A DNA stretch of 64,000 bases from Campylobacter pinnipediorum subsp. pinnipediorum (GTDB taxonomy: Bacteria; Campylobacterota; Campylobacteria; Campylobacterales; Campylobacteraceae), in contig NZ_CP012546.1 in NCBI RefSeq assembly GCF_002021925.1, positions 1,364,001 to 1,428,000 of the forward strand. Direction: 5' to 3'. The position numbers were made by a program, and so were the translations under genes. Below the pieces are notes generated by a model. It saw nothing but the letters and a program-made list of their open reading frames with translations, did no database searches and was not told the DNA's origin. Below are positions 9,288-19,104 of the stretch, in pieces. Each line of letters opens with the position of its first letter. Position 1 is the stretch's first letter.

Positions 9288-11923
9288 AAACTAGCTTGTT
9301 CCTCTATTTGTTTGAAACTTTCTATATAGTCATTTTCTCTAATATCATTATAGCCATCTATGCCGACACCACACTCGTAACCCTTAGCAACCTCTTTAAC
9401 ATCATCTTTAAAGCGTTTTAATGAGCTTACAGTTCCTTCATAAACAACAACACCATCTCTGATTAGGCGAATTTTTGCTCCACGATTTATTGTTCCATCT
9501 GTAACCATACATCCAGCAATTGCACCTATTTTAGGAACATTTATTACTTGACGAACCTGAGCTTGTCCTAATTGTTCTTCTCTTATAACAGGAGACATCA
9601 AACCACCAAGTAGCGATTTAACATCATCTATAAGATTATAAATAACATTATATGTTTTTATCTCACAACCACTATCTTTTGCTTTTTCTTTTATCTCACC
9701 AGTAGGTCTTATATTAAATCCCAATATTACACTATTTTTGCTAGCTGCTGCAAGTGCTATATCGCTTTGTGTTATACCACCTATACCAGAGTGTATGATA
9801 TTAACTTTTATTTCATCATTAGCAAGTTTCTCTAAACTAGCTTTTATCGCTTCAAGAGAGCCTTGAACATCAGCTTTTACAATAACAGGAAGAGTTTTTA
9901 ACTCGCCTTCTGCTATTTTAGCACTTAGTTCATCTATGCTTACTTTTGTTGATCTACTAAGCTCTTTTTGCCTTAAATACTCAGCTTTTTTATGAGCATA
10001 TTCCCTAGCTTCTTTATCACTTTTTACACTAATAAGTGTCTCACCAGCCTCAGGAACTTCACTAAGACCAACTATAACACCACACTCACCAGGTTTAATT
10101 TCTTTAAGAGATTTACCTTGATCATCAAGTAAGCTTCTAAGTCTTCCGTAAGCAACTCCAGCAACTATAGTATCTCCTACTTTAAGTGTTCCATTTTCTA
10201 CAATAACAGTAGCGACAGGTCCTCTGCCTTTTTGCAAAGAGCTCTCAACAACAGTAGCTTTCGCATTTGTTTTTGCATTTGCTTTAAGTTCAAGTATATC
10301 AGCCTGTAAAAGCACTATTTCAAGCAAATCATCAATACCCATTCCTGTTTTTGCAGAAATAGGAACAAATTCATAAGAACCGCCCCACTCAGTAGGAACT
10401 ATATCAAGTTCAGCTAATCCTGTTTTTACAAACTCTGGATTTGCAGCCTCTTTATCCATTTTGTTTATAGCTATAATGATAGGAACACCGGCAGCTTTTG
10501 CATGAGCGACAGCCTCTTTTGTTTGTGGTTTAACACCATCATCAGCTGCAACAACTATAATAACAATATCAGTTACACCAGCACCCCTTGCTCTCATAGC
10601 AGTAAATGCTTCGTGTCCTGGGGTGTCTATAAATGTGATTTTCTTGTCATTTTTTGTAACCATATAAGCACCAACGTGCTGAGTTATACCACCAGCTTCA
10701 CCACTAGCAACCCTAGAACTTCTTATATAATCAAGCAAAGATGTCTTTCCGTGATCAACGTGTCCCATTATAGTTATAACAGGAACTCTTTGAGTTAAGT
10801 TTTTATCATCTTGCTCATCTTCATAAGCTTTTACATAATCAAACTCTTCTTGGGTATCTATAATATTTACTTCTATATTAAACTCATCAGCTAAAATTTC
10901 TATCGCATCTTCATCCAAAAAGTCATTTTTAGTAGTCATAACACCAAGCATAAATAATTTTCCTATTATTTCACTTGCTTGTTTATTTAATTTTTCAGCA
11001 AATTCATAAACGCGTATCTCTTTTGGGATATTAACAGATGTTACATTTTCATTATTTTGTTTATTTTCTGTTTTTTTATGCTTCTTGCGAGATCTTCTGT
11101 GTATACCGCCTTCTATAAAAGAATTAGCAGAATTACTAGATGTGCTTCTTAAAAAGTTATGTTCTCTTGGTTTTTGAGCAGGTGGTGGAGTAGGTGCTTT
11201 AAATGTCAAGTCTGGTAAAACAACTTCATTTTTATCTTCAAGCTCAATATCTTTAAAATCATAAGCACCTAAAAGATCAACTTTTTGTGCATTACTTTTT
11301 TTATGTGTGTGCGATACTTTTTTCTCTTTTTTCTTTTTCTTGCCTGTATTTTCATCTAAATTTGAAAAAATACTTTCAAGGCTAGGTATATTAATAGCAG
11401 GCGTGTTTTGTTTTTGAGAAAGTTTTTGTCTTGATGATGTGCCTACACTATTTTTTTTCTTTACTATAACAAGACCTCTTCTTTTTTGAAGACTCACATC
11501 AGCCAAACTCTCTTTTGGCTTAATTTCTTTATCGCTTGTAACTTTATCAGATGAATCGTCGCTGACTTTTACATCTTCTTTTTCTTTATTATCGCCAACT
11601 TCTATTTTTTTCTCCTTGGTTTTAGTTTCCTTGGTTTTATTAGATTTTTCAATACTTTTTTCTACTTTTTCTGAAGCCTTTTTTGGTTTTACTTGTTTAG
11701 TAGCAGGTTCATCTTGTTTTTTAGTCTCTTTTTTATTTGAAGTTTTTTTCTTAAAAACATCAGATATTTCACCAGTTTGAATGTATGTATATATACCTTC
11801 GGCCTCTTCTTCACTAACAGAACTAGAATGTGTTTTAACCTTTAAGCCTAGCTCCTGTGCTTTTTCTAGGACTTCTTTATTAGAAAATCCTATATCATTT
11901 GCAATCTCTGAAATTTTAACCAT
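9284..11923 (-). CDS. infB: Translation initiation factor IF-2
   Basis: GTPase that places initiator tRNA on the ribosome. The first about 300 residues are a small IF2_N-like segment ([18 protein letters not shown]) followed by a very lysine/serine-rich, low-complexity linker. A second IF2_N domain precedes the G domain, whose G1 GHVDHGKT starts near residue 386, with DTPGHEAF (G3) and NKMDK (G4). Beta-barrel and C-terminal domains complete the 879 residues. It overlaps ylxR upstream (8 bases) and rbfA downstream (ATGA). The lysine-rich linker is encoded by A-rich codons and is the least conserved part. Confidence 0.96.
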   Translation of the reverse strand: MVKISEIANDIGFSNKEVLEKAQELGLKVKTHSSSVSEEEAEGIYTYIQTGEISDVFKKKTSNKKETKKQDEPATKQVKPKKASEKVEKSIEKSNKTKETKTKEKKIEVGDNKEKEDVKVSDDSSDKVTSDKEIKPKESLADVSLQKRRGLVIVKKKNSVGTSSRQKLSQKQNTPAINIPSLESIFSNLDENTGKKKKKEKKVSHTHKKSNAQKVDLLGAYDFKDIELEDKNEVVLPDLTFKAPTPPPAQKPREHNFLRSTSSNSANSFIEGGIHRRSRKKHKKTENKQNNENVTSVNIPKEIRVYEFAEKLNKQASEIIGKLFMLGVMTTKNDFLDEDAIEILADEFNIEVNIIDTQEEFDYVKAYEDEQDDKNLTQRVPVITIMGHVDHGKTSLLDYIRSSRVASGEAGGITQHVGAYMVTKNDKKITFIDTPGHEAFTAMRARGAGVTDIVIIVVAADDGVKPQTKEAVAHAKAAGVPIIIAINKMDKEAANPEFVKTGLAELDIVPTEWGGSYEFVPISAKTGMGIDDLLEIVLLQADILELKANAKTNAKATVVESSLQKGRGPVATVIVENGTLKVGDTIVAGVAYGRLRSLLDDQGKSLKEIKPGECGVIVGLSEVPEAGETLISVKSDKEAREYAHKKAEYLRQKELSRSTKVSIDELSAKIAEGELKTLPVIVKADVQGSLEAIKASLEKLANDEIKVNIIHSGIGGITQSDIALAAASKNSVILGFNIRPTGEIKEKAKDSGCEIKTYNVIYNLIDDVKSLLGGLMSPVIREEQLGQAQVRQVINVPKIGAIAGCMVTDGTINRGAKIRLIRDGVVVYEGTVSSLKRFKDDVKEVAKGYECGVGIDGYNDIRENDYIESFKQIEEQASL

Positions 11924-12161
11924 TTAAGGGCTTCTCCTTTAACCTTGATACATCAAAATTTGAATTTTTTGTATGTTTTTCAAGTATTTTTTTTAGTATT
12001 TTATCATCTTTTTTTAGGCATTCATCGCATAAATAAAAACTTCTTCCAAAACCAGCACCAATCTCAAGAGTGCCATTTATAAATCTATATCTATTTAATA
12101 GTGTTTGTGAAAATTTGTTTTTACATAAAACGCATGTCCTTATTGGATTGTTATTTTTCAT
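11916..12161 (-). CDS. YlxR-family RNA-binding protein (DUF448)
   Basis: Small basic protein of 81 residues. The YlxR signature is clear: [10 protein letters not shown] near residues 8-17, then [17 protein letters not shown], giving CxxC and CxxC pairs that may bind metal. The family is almost always found in infB operons and is thought to bind RNA or modulate gene expression; its exact role is unsettled. It overlaps the infB start by 8 bases, which fits that context. Confidence 0.85.
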   Translation of the reverse strand: MKNNNPIRTCVLCKNKFSQTLLNRYRFINGTLEIGAGFGRSFYLCDECLKKDDKILKKILEKHTKNSNFDVSRLKEKPLNG

Positions 12162-12183
12162 TATATCTTTTTTTAACTTTTTT

Positions 12184-13068
12184 TTAGCTTTTTGTTATAA
12201 TAAATCCATCGTTATCAAATGAAAAAATTTCAACTCTAAATTCATCAAACTGTTCATGTAATTTTGTTTTTAGTTTTTCAGCATCATCACTATAAACTAT
12301 ATTTAAAAATGATGAACCGGAACCAGAAAGAGCGCTCATTAAAGATCCATGATTATAAGCAAACTCTTTGACTTTAAAAAGCTCTGGTAAATTTTGCATT
12401 CTTCTTTCTTCGTGCAACATATCTTTACAAGCTAATTTCAATAAATCATATTTTTTATTAAAAAAACAAGATGTCAAAAACGAAGAATGAGCTATATTAT
12501 TTACACACTCTTTTATAGTATAATGTTTTGGTAAAATTTGCCTAGATTTATTTGTACTCATTGGTTTATTTGGCACAACGACAACAGCCTTCAAACTATC
12601 ATCTATATTAATTTTATTTGTATATATACTACCATCAACAACAATAGAGCTAACAAAACCACCAAATACAGCTGGTGCTATATTATCAGGATGATTTTCA
12701 TAAAACAAAGCTCTATTTAAAATAACATTTTTATCAATCTTAAATCCAGCAATCTCGTAAGCACAAGCAATGGCTGACACAATAACAGCAGAAGAACTAC
12801 CAAGCCCTCTTGAAAAAGGTATTTTATTATCAAAAACAAATTTAAAATTTACTTCTTCTTTTGTTAATTCTTTAAAAATTTCATTAAAAATACTTATAAA
12901 AATATTATTTTTTTTTAATTTAATATTCTCGCTTCCTTCTCCTTTGATAGAGATACAAGAAAATTTTGACCTTTTAACATCTACTTCGTTATAAAGCTTT
13001 AAACTAAGACCTAAACTATCAAATCCCGGGCCTAAATTTGCACTAGTTGCTGGAACTAAGATATTCAA
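12184..13068 (-). CDS. thrB: Homoserine kinase
   Basis: GHMP kinase that phosphorylates homoserine in threonine synthesis. The N-terminal LVPATSANLGPGFDSLG and the ATP loop FSRGLGSSSAVIVSAI (about residues 85-100) are both diagnostic, and the C-terminal SALSGSGSSFLNI matches GHMP motif 3. Start is a TTG at 13068 with AGGAG six bases upstream. 294 residues, normal. It lies between tsaB and ylxR as in C. jejuni. Confidence 0.93.
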   Translation of the reverse strand: MNILVPATSANLGPGFDSLGLSLKLYNEVDVKRSKFSCISIKGEGSENIKLKKNNIFISIFNEIFKELTKEEVNFKFVFDNKIPFSRGLGSSSAVIVSAIACAYEIAGFKIDKNVILNRALFYENHPDNIAPAVFGGFVSSIVVDGSIYTNKINIDDSLKAVVVVPNKPMSTNKSRQILPKHYTIKECVNNIAHSSFLTSCFFNKKYDLLKLACKDMLHEERRMQNLPELFKVKEFAYNHGSLMSALSGSGSSFLNIVYSDDAEKLKTKLHEQFDEFRVEIFSFDNDGFIITKS

Positions 13069-13076
13069 TAAAACTC

Positions 13077-13505
13077 CTAAACTGCTTGTATTACATAATT
13101 TGGTAGTGTATCTGAATTTAGTTTTAAATTTTCTAAATTTAAAGGTAATGATAAATTTGCATTTTCAACTTTTTTTAAAACAATATCATCTTTATCTTTA
13201 ACAAATGACAAAATTTTATTTGCCTTAATTGGCATATTATTTGTAAGTTCAAATCCACTAATAGCAAAAAAATCACAATTTTTAATAATACTAAAAGTCT
13301 TTAAAACTACATATGCAACTTTAAGTCCCATAAAACTTCCTGGAGTATTTGCATAAATTATTTTTTTTATATCATAAGAACTTGATAGCTCATCTAGTAT
13401 ACAAACCAGTGCTTCGCTTACTCTTTCATTTGTCTCAATCTTTTTAATAAGATTTCCATTGCTATAAATTCCAACAAGCAAAGGAGATGTCAAAGAAGCA
13501 ACCAA
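13077..13505 (-). CDS. tsaB: TsaB-like tRNA threonylcarbamoyladenosine factor (short form)
   Basis: Probable scaffold of the TsaB-TsaD-TsaE complex that makes the t6A modification of ANN-decoding tRNAs. Only the N-terminal lobe is present: TPGSFMGLKVAYVVLKTF near residues 54-71 corresponds to the GPGSFTGLR motif of TsaB. At 142 residues it is shorter than E. coli TsaB (about 230), but the short form at this locus is also what I recall for C. jejuni, so I do not call it truncated. The TTG at 13505 has an AGAGG site. Confidence 0.75.
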   Translation of the reverse strand: MVASLTSPLLVGIYSNGNLIKKIETNERVSEALVCILDELSSSYDIKKIIYANTPGSFMGLKVAYVVLKTFSIIKNCDFFAISGFELTNNMPIKANKILSFVKDKDDIVLKKVENANLSLPLNLENLKLNSDTLPNYVIQAV

Positions 13506-13519
13506 TATCTCAACCTCTT

Positions 13520-14404
13520 TTATGCGAACACCTTTGCATAGTCTTTAACAAGCTCTTTATCCATCTTGACTATTTCGTAATTTTTTTCATCAGCAAAAAT
13601 AGCTAATGTTAATTTGTGATTTAAATCGTGACTACCCGCAAAAGCTGTATAATCAGCCATCAAAGAAACACCCAAAAGGCTCAAATCACCAATAGCATCT
13701 AAAATTTTATGCCTAACAAACTCATCTTGAAATCTCAGACCCTCTGGATTTAAAATATGGGTATCATCAATTGCAACTGCATTATCAAGAGATGCACCGA
13801 GTGCTAGATTTTGAGCTTGTAATTTTTGCAAATCTTTTAAGAATCCAAATGTTCTAGCTCTTGCTATCTCTTTAATAAAATTGCTTTTACTAAACTCAAA
13901 AACATATCTTTGTTCGCCAATTACAGGATGATTAAACTTTATAGTATAGTCAAATTTTGGTTTTAAAGAAGATGAAACACGAACAAATTTACTACCTTCT
14001 GCTACTTCTAAATCTTTTTTTAGTAGCATTATTTTTTTTGGTTCTTCAAGAAAATCAATACCGGCTTCTTCTAAAAGCATACAAAAACTTATAGCACTAC
14101 CATCCATAACAGGCACTTCATTTGCATCTACTGATATTTTTATATTATCTATACCATAACCATTTATAGCTCCCAAAAGATGCTCTATTGTGCTTACAAA
14201 TCCTTGTTGATTTCCTATCACCGTAGCCATTTGTGTATTTATAACATTTTGTGGCTCTAGCTTAAAACTAATACCCAAATCAGTTCTTGATACAATTATG
14301 CCCATATTTGCATCAAGAGGCTCAAGAACTAACTTTATCGGTTCGCCCTTATGAAGACCTATACCAACAGCTTCTATTTTCCTAGCTATCGTAGTCTGTT
14401 TCAC
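13520..14404 (-). CDS. lpxC: UDP-3-O-acyl-N-acetylglucosamine deacetylase LpxC
   Basis: Zinc enzyme for the committed step of lipid A synthesis. Zinc and catalytic residues are visible: H75 in STIEHLLGAING and, near residue 232, HKILDAIGDLSLLG with the conserved H and D. KQTTIARKIEAVGIGLHKGEP at the N-terminus is the usual opening. 294 residues. It sits just downstream of the M23 peptidase gene, with a 13-base gap. Together with waaC, htrB and waaF in this window it feeds the LOS pathway. Confidence 0.96.
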   Translation of the reverse strand: MKQTTIARKIEAVGIGLHKGEPIKLVLEPLDANMGIIVSRTDLGISFKLEPQNVINTQMATVIGNQQGFVSTIEHLLGAINGYGIDNIKISVDANEVPVMDGSAISFCMLLEEAGIDFLEEPKKIMLLKKDLEVAEGSKFVRVSSSLKPKFDYTIKFNHPVIGEQRYVFEFSKSNFIKEIARARTFGFLKDLQKLQAQNLALGASLDNAVAIDDTHILNPEGLRFQDEFVRHKILDAIGDLSLLGVSLMADYTAFAGSHDLNHKLTLAIFADEKNYEIVKMDKELVKDYAKVFA

Positions 14405-14417
14405 TTTAATTCCTTAG

Positions 14418-15788
14418 TTAATTTCTATCTATTATTTTTTTAGCAACATTTAATACATCAGTGATATTATCTTTCATCCACTTATTATCAAACCATTGTT
14501 GTGGTCTAACTTCTTCACCTTGTACCAAAATTCCAAAATGTAAATGATCGCCCAAAGCAAGACCACTTGTTCCAGTATTTGCTATATGATCTCCTGCTTT
14601 TACAGTATCGTTTAATTTAACTTTAGCGCTCGAACAATGTGCGTAAAGAGAGTAAAGACCAAAACCGTGATCTATAATAATATTTAATCCATAAATTCCA
14701 TTATCGCCAACAAACACAACCCTACCATCATTGCTACTAATTATTCGAGCTGTGGCAACACTTGCTAAATCAAGCCCCATATGCCAAGCCTCACTAACTT
14801 GTTGATTATTATATGTATAAAATCTATGATCGGCAAAATCAGCAACTTTTTTAGCATTTTTTAAAGGATAAAAAGTATTTAGATAAAATTTATTAATCAT
14901 CTCTTTTGAAACAACAGAAGTTATTTTTGATATTTTATTAGTATTTTCATTTCTTAAATCTTCATTTATAAACTTCATTTTCTCTAATCTACTCATATCT
15001 TTTGTGCTTTTTGAATACACTTCAGCTAATTGAGATATTTTCCCATCCAAGAAACTATCTCGTAAAGGTATTGTTGATGTTCTATAATTATTTTTTTTAT
15101 AAAAATATCTAATATGAGATTTTGTTTCATTACCGGCATTATCCAAAGCAACAACTTCGGCACTAAAATTATCTACAGAAACAGGCCAAGCAATCAATGC
15201 AGCATAATATCCTTCTTTGTAAAAAGGAGTAGGAATAAATTTTTTTCCATAATTTGTCTGAATATAAACATCTTTTAAATCATTATCTGTGGCTTTAAAA
15301 ACAACAGCGGCAGCACCACCATTAGATATAGAATAGGAATTTGAAAGCACGTAAACATCTGGTTTTGTTGTATCTAATATAATCTCAACGTTTTTATTAG
15401 TTTTATTCCCTGTAAAAAAATTCCATTTACTGGTATCTGTGGCTTCTATGCTCATAGTATATTTATCTTTTACACTAAAAAAACTGGTTTTTGGTATGGT
15501 CAAATTAACATCAAACTCTCTCATAGGAGTAGATAAAAGTTGATTTAATATATTTATATTGTTTTGTCCATCACTCATGCTTATTCTAAGAAATTTAATA
15601 CCACTATCATCTTTAAACTTAACATTTAAAGGAGTTTTCAAATTCCAATAAATTTTATCTTGTATTAGTATTTGAGGAGCGTTTTTTTCAAATTCTTTTG
15701 ATGTTAAAATATACCACGAACAACCTAAAACTAAAAATAAAATTAAAAAAACCACAAAAGATTTTGCATTAAAACCACGTCTTCTCAA
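14418..15788 (-). CDS. M23 (LytM-type) envelope peptidase
   Basis: Membrane-anchored zinc endopeptidase that probably cuts peptidoglycan cross-bridges and affects cell shape. There is one N-terminal membrane segment (about residues 9-28), then Ig-like beta-rich domains, then the C-terminal LytM domain with HMGLD (HxxxD), SLYAHC and HLHFGI (HxH), so the catalytic set is complete. The TTG at 15788 follows AGGTGG. 456 residues. C. jejuni has the same gene upstream of lpxC (in the Pgp/Csd family area; I do not assign a specific name). Upstream lies the tyrA remnant. Confidence 0.88.
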   Translation of the reverse strand: MRRRGFNAKSFVVFLILFLVLGCSWYILTSKEFEKNAPQILIQDKIYWNLKTPLNVKFKDDSGIKFLRISMSDGQNNINILNQLLSTPMREFDVNLTIPKTSFFSVKDKYTMSIEATDTSKWNFFTGNKTNKNVEIILDTTKPDVYVLSNSYSISNGGAAAVVFKATDNDLKDVYIQTNYGKKFIPTPFYKEGYYAALIAWPVSVDNFSAEVVALDNAGNETKSHIRYFYKKNNYRTSTIPLRDSFLDGKISQLAEVYSKSTKDMSRLEKMKFINEDLRNENTNKISKITSVVSKEMINKFYLNTFYPLKNAKKVADFADHRFYTYNNQQVSEAWHMGLDLASVATARIISSNDGRVVFVGDNGIYGLNIIIDHGFGLYSLYAHCSSAKVKLNDTVKAGDHIANTGTSGLALGDHLHFGILVQGEEVRPQQWFDNKWMKDNITDVLNVAKKIIDRN

Positions 15789-15871
15789 AATAAAACCACC
15801 TAAACTTAATAATTTATTTCAAATAAATTTACAAAAAAATGTTAAACGCTTGGCTAACGAATCAAGATAAT

Positions 15872-16657
15872 CTATAAAATTTCTCTAATAATTCTAGCAT
15901 CAGACATCCACTTACAAACTTCATCCCGTTTTTCATTTGATATCCTATTATTCAAACTGATTTAATTTTTTTAAATATATCAATTGAATCTAAAAATATT
16001 ATCCTTATTTTGCTTAAATATATCATTCTATATTTTTAGAAGGGCTTTTTGCGATACATATCATACCCCTAAAAACAGAACTTAGTAAAGCTATAATATT
16101 TTTATCTTCTTTGATCAAAACACTATTAGCCAAAAAAATATAGCATGTGTCAAATGAGATGTTATAGCAACGTGATGATCATGATCTTTTGCGTTCATAA
16201 AACCATCTTCATTTCTATATGAAAAAGCTCAACTGAACGTTTTATGTGCAATTCTCCACTTTAGCTCAAAATAACACACAACAACAGCATCATTATAAGA
16301 CTTTTAAACTAGCTTGGAGCATTATATTCAAGCCAGTAAGATGTACTACTATGAAATTTTTTCTAATGCTTTGTAGTACTTAGTTTAAAATTTTCTCTTT
16401 AGTTGAACCAAAATCCACAATATTTGCATTTTTTATATCTTGCAAAATTTTAAAATTGTTTCAACAGGAATTGCTAAAAATATAATATCGCATTTTTCTT
16501 TCATCTCATCAAGAGTTAAAATTTCATGAACCAAACCAGGACTTAAAGCTTTTTCTTGATGTGTAGTGTTTAAATCAAAACCACTAATACAAGATATTGA
16601 TTTTTGATCTTTAAGAGCCAACCCAAGCCCTAATATGCCTATTTTCAATAAAAACAT
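15872..16657 (-). pseudogene. tyrA: Decayed prephenate dehydrogenase (tyrA)
   Basis: Remnant of the NAD-dependent enzyme for tyrosine synthesis. The start (MFLLKIGILGLGLALKD) has lost several residues of the glycine-rich nucleotide loop. The reading then continues through DIIFLAIPVETILKF and, after shifts and stops, through segments that read NIVDFGSTKEKI, FIVVHLTGLEYNAP, NDAVVVL, MKMVFMNAKDHDHH, SHLTHAIFFWL, KNIIAL and KRDEVCKWM in various frames of the same strand. These match successive parts of Campylobacter TyrA, and the position between bamA and the M23 gene is where C. jejuni has tyrA. Multiple stops and frameshifts rule out a functional product. No other gene is seen in this stretch. 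Confidence 0.9.
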
Positions 16658-16733
16658 TTTAATTTTTGTCTATTTTAAAAATATTTATGTTATTATATCA
16701 ACTTTAAGATTAAAAATTATTAGGTTAAATTAT

Positions 16734-18968
16734 ATGAAAAAAAAATTATTTTTATGTTTAATGGTTATTTGTGGTTTAAATGCTGAACAAATTCGTTCAA
16801 TAAATTTTTCAGGACTAATACACTTATCACAAGATGTTGCAAAAGATATAAGTGGGTTAAAAATTGGAGATACATTGAACGGTAAAAATACCGACAAAGC
16901 AATTATAAATCTTTTTAAACAAGGATACTTCAAAGATATATATATAACAAGTGATAACAATGGAAACGTAACAATCAATCTAAAAGAAAAGCCTAGTATA
17001 GCAAAAATAGAGCTAGAGGGTGTTGTAACAAATGATAAAACAGCAATAGAATCTTTAATAGACATAAAACCTGGAAATATGTATGATGAAGTTTCATTGG
17101 AAAAAACAATTGAAAAAATTAGACAATTTTATGAAGCAAAAGGATATTTTGATACAGTTGTTGATGTAAATAAAGAATTTATACAAGGAGATGAAAGCTC
17201 GGTCGCACTCACACTAAATGTAAATCGCGGCGAAAATATGATTATAGATGATATTAAATTGATAGGAGCAAATGTATTTAGTTACTCCGATATAGAACCA
17301 ATCGTTGCAAATAAAAGCCGAGAATTTCTTGGATGGATGTGGGGAAGAAATGATGGAAAAGTAAAGCTTTTTGAATTACCATCAGATCCGCATAGGATTC
17401 AAGATAAATATTTTCAAAAAGGCTACTTAGATGCAACAGTATCACAGCCATTTTTGAATGCTTCGTTTGATAGCTATAAATCTGATTTAACATACTACAT
17501 AAAAGAAGGAAAACCTTATAATGTTTCTGATGTAAAAATAAATGCTCCAGAATTTTTAGAACTAGACAAAGAAAAATTAACAAAAGACTTTAAACTAGAA
17601 GCTGGGGATCGAATGAACTCTGAACGTTTGAGAAAAGACATGAAAGTCTTAGATAATTTGGTTGCTGACAAAGGATATGCTTTTGTAAAAGTCTATCCAA
17701 ATACAAATAAGCATGAAGATAATCAAACAGTAGAGATAGAATATAAAATAGAACCTGGCGAGCAAGTATATATAAGAAATGTTCAAATTTCAGGAAACGA
17801 AAGAACTGCTGACAGAGTAGTTAGAAGAGAGTTATATCTCACAGAAGGAAACTTATACAACAGAACCGATCTAAAGGATTCCGAAGACTCTTTGAGAAGA
17901 ACAAGCTATTTTGAAGATGTTCAAATACAAGAAGAGCGCATAGACGCAAACACTATAGACTTAGTTGTTAATGTAAAAGAGGCATCAACCGGATCAATTA
18001 GTGGTGGTATAGGTTATGGTAGTTCTGATGGATTATTATTAAATGCAAGTTTATCAGACACAAATATATTTGGTTCAGGCATGAACGGAGGCATAAGCGT
18101 AGAAAAAAGTGATGATGAGCTTTCTGGTCAAATAAGCCTAACAAATCCAAGATTAAATGATTCAGAATATAGTCTTGGTGGATCAATTTATGCAAATGAC
18201 TACGAAAGAAACAGCTACAAACAAAAATCATATGGTTTTAACACAACTTTAGGCAGAAGATTAACAAGAAACTTAAGTACATCTTTAACATATATAATAC
18301 AACAAAGTCAAATTTCTGGTCTTAGTAGAGCTCTTTTACAAATAGGACATAAAGAGGGTAAAAATCTAAAAAGTTCTTTAATACCTGCCATAAATTATAT
18401 TAGCACTGATGATTATTATCTTCCCAGAAGAGGTGTAACAGCAGGGATGTCTGTAGAGTTTGCAGGACTTGGTGGAGATGAAAAATTTACAAAATTTAGA
18501 ACAAATTTTAACTATTATCTAGGATTAAAAGATTATATAGATTATGATTTTATTTTAAGATATAAATCAGCATTTAGTAAAATATGGAATAATGGATATG
18601 TGCCTATAAATGAAAAATTCTACCTTGGTGGCTTAAGAGATCTTCGTGGATATGAAAACAGAACTGTATCTCCAAAAGTATCTTATAATAAAGAATGGTA
18701 TGAAACTGGTGGCGAAATATCTTTTAATAACTCATTTGAGTTTAGTTTTCCTATCATAGATCGCGTAAAGATGCGTGGGGTATTATTTTTTGATTACGGT
18801 GCTATTGGAGAGAAAAACTTAAGTGAGATAACAAGAATGTCAACTGGTGCTGGTATAGAATGGATTACACCTATTGGTCCTTTACAACTTATATACGCAA
18901 AACCAATTCACCCATCAAGGAACGATGAAACAAATAGATTTGAGTTTAGCATAGGAAGAAGATTTTAA
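16734..18968 (+). CDS. bamA: Outer membrane protein assembly factor BamA
   Basis: Beta-barrel protein that inserts other barrels into the outer membrane. The ATG at 16734 gives a clean signal peptide (MKKKLFLCLMVICGLNA), which is why I prefer it to the in-frame ATG 99 bases upstream. Five POTRA-like repeats occupy about residues 20-410 (for example IRNVQISGNERTADRVVRREL), followed by the barrel with GGLRDLRGYENR (the VRGF/Y-type loop) and a terminal phenylalanine in FSIGRRF, the usual outer-membrane targeting signal. 745 residues. It is transcribed away from the M23-lpxC run, with the dead tyrA between them. Confidence 0.95.
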   Translation: MKKKLFLCLMVICGLNAEQIRSINFSGLIHLSQDVAKDISGLKIGDTLNGKNTDKAIINLFKQGYFKDIYITSDNNGNVTINLKEKPSIAKIELEGVVTNDKTAIESLIDIKPGNMYDEVSLEKTIEKIRQFYEAKGYFDTVVDVNKEFIQGDESSVALTLNVNRGENMIIDDIKLIGANVFSYSDIEPIVANKSREFLGWMWGRNDGKVKLFELPSDPHRIQDKYFQKGYLDATVSQPFLNASFDSYKSDLTYYIKEGKPYNVSDVKINAPEFLELDKEKLTKDFKLEAGDRMNSERLRKDMKVLDNLVADKGYAFVKVYPNTNKHEDNQTVEIEYKIEPGEQVYIRNVQISGNERTADRVVRRELYLTEGNLYNRTDLKDSEDSLRRTSYFEDVQIQEERIDANTIDLVVNVKEASTGSISGGIGYGSSDGLLLNASLSDTNIFGSGMNGGISVEKSDDELSGQISLTNPRLNDSEYSLGGSIYANDYERNSYKQKSYGFNTTLGRRLTRNLSTSLTYIIQQSQISGLSRALLQIGHKEGKNLKSSLIPAINYISTDDYYLPRRGVTAGMSVEFAGLGGDEKFTKFRTNFNYYLGLKDYIDYDFILRYKSAFSKIWNNGYVPINEKFYLGGLRDLRGYENRTVSPKVSYNKEWYETGGEISFNNSFEFSFPIIDRVKMRGVLFFDYGAIGEKNLSEITRMSTGAGIEWITPIGPLQLIYAKPIHPSRNDETNRFEFSIGRRF

Positions 18969-18982
18969 TATATAATTTTATT

Positions 18983-19021
18983 TTATAAGTTAATGATACG
19001 AAAAATATCATTAACTTATAA
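18983..19021 (+). terminator. Long perfect inverted repeat downstream of bamA
   Basis: Two 16-base arms, 18983-18998 and 19006-19021, are exact reverse complements around a seven-base CGAAAAA loop, 14 bases after the bamA stop. There is no T-run directly after the right arm, so as a terminator it is atypical on the plus strand; on the minus strand it is followed by an A/T-rich run. It may instead stabilise the bamA mRNA end. Confidence 0.6.
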
Positions 19022-19104
19022 CAATCTATCGCTAGTAAATACGATTTTTTTAAATACATAAAGCATAAAAAATTATAAAAAATATATAATCCGGAAGCAA
19101 AATT

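Noticed and set aside
16734-18968. Start of BamA at the upstream in-frame ATG (16635)
   Set aside because: That start would place 33 residues before a perfect signal peptide and overlap the tyrA remnant.
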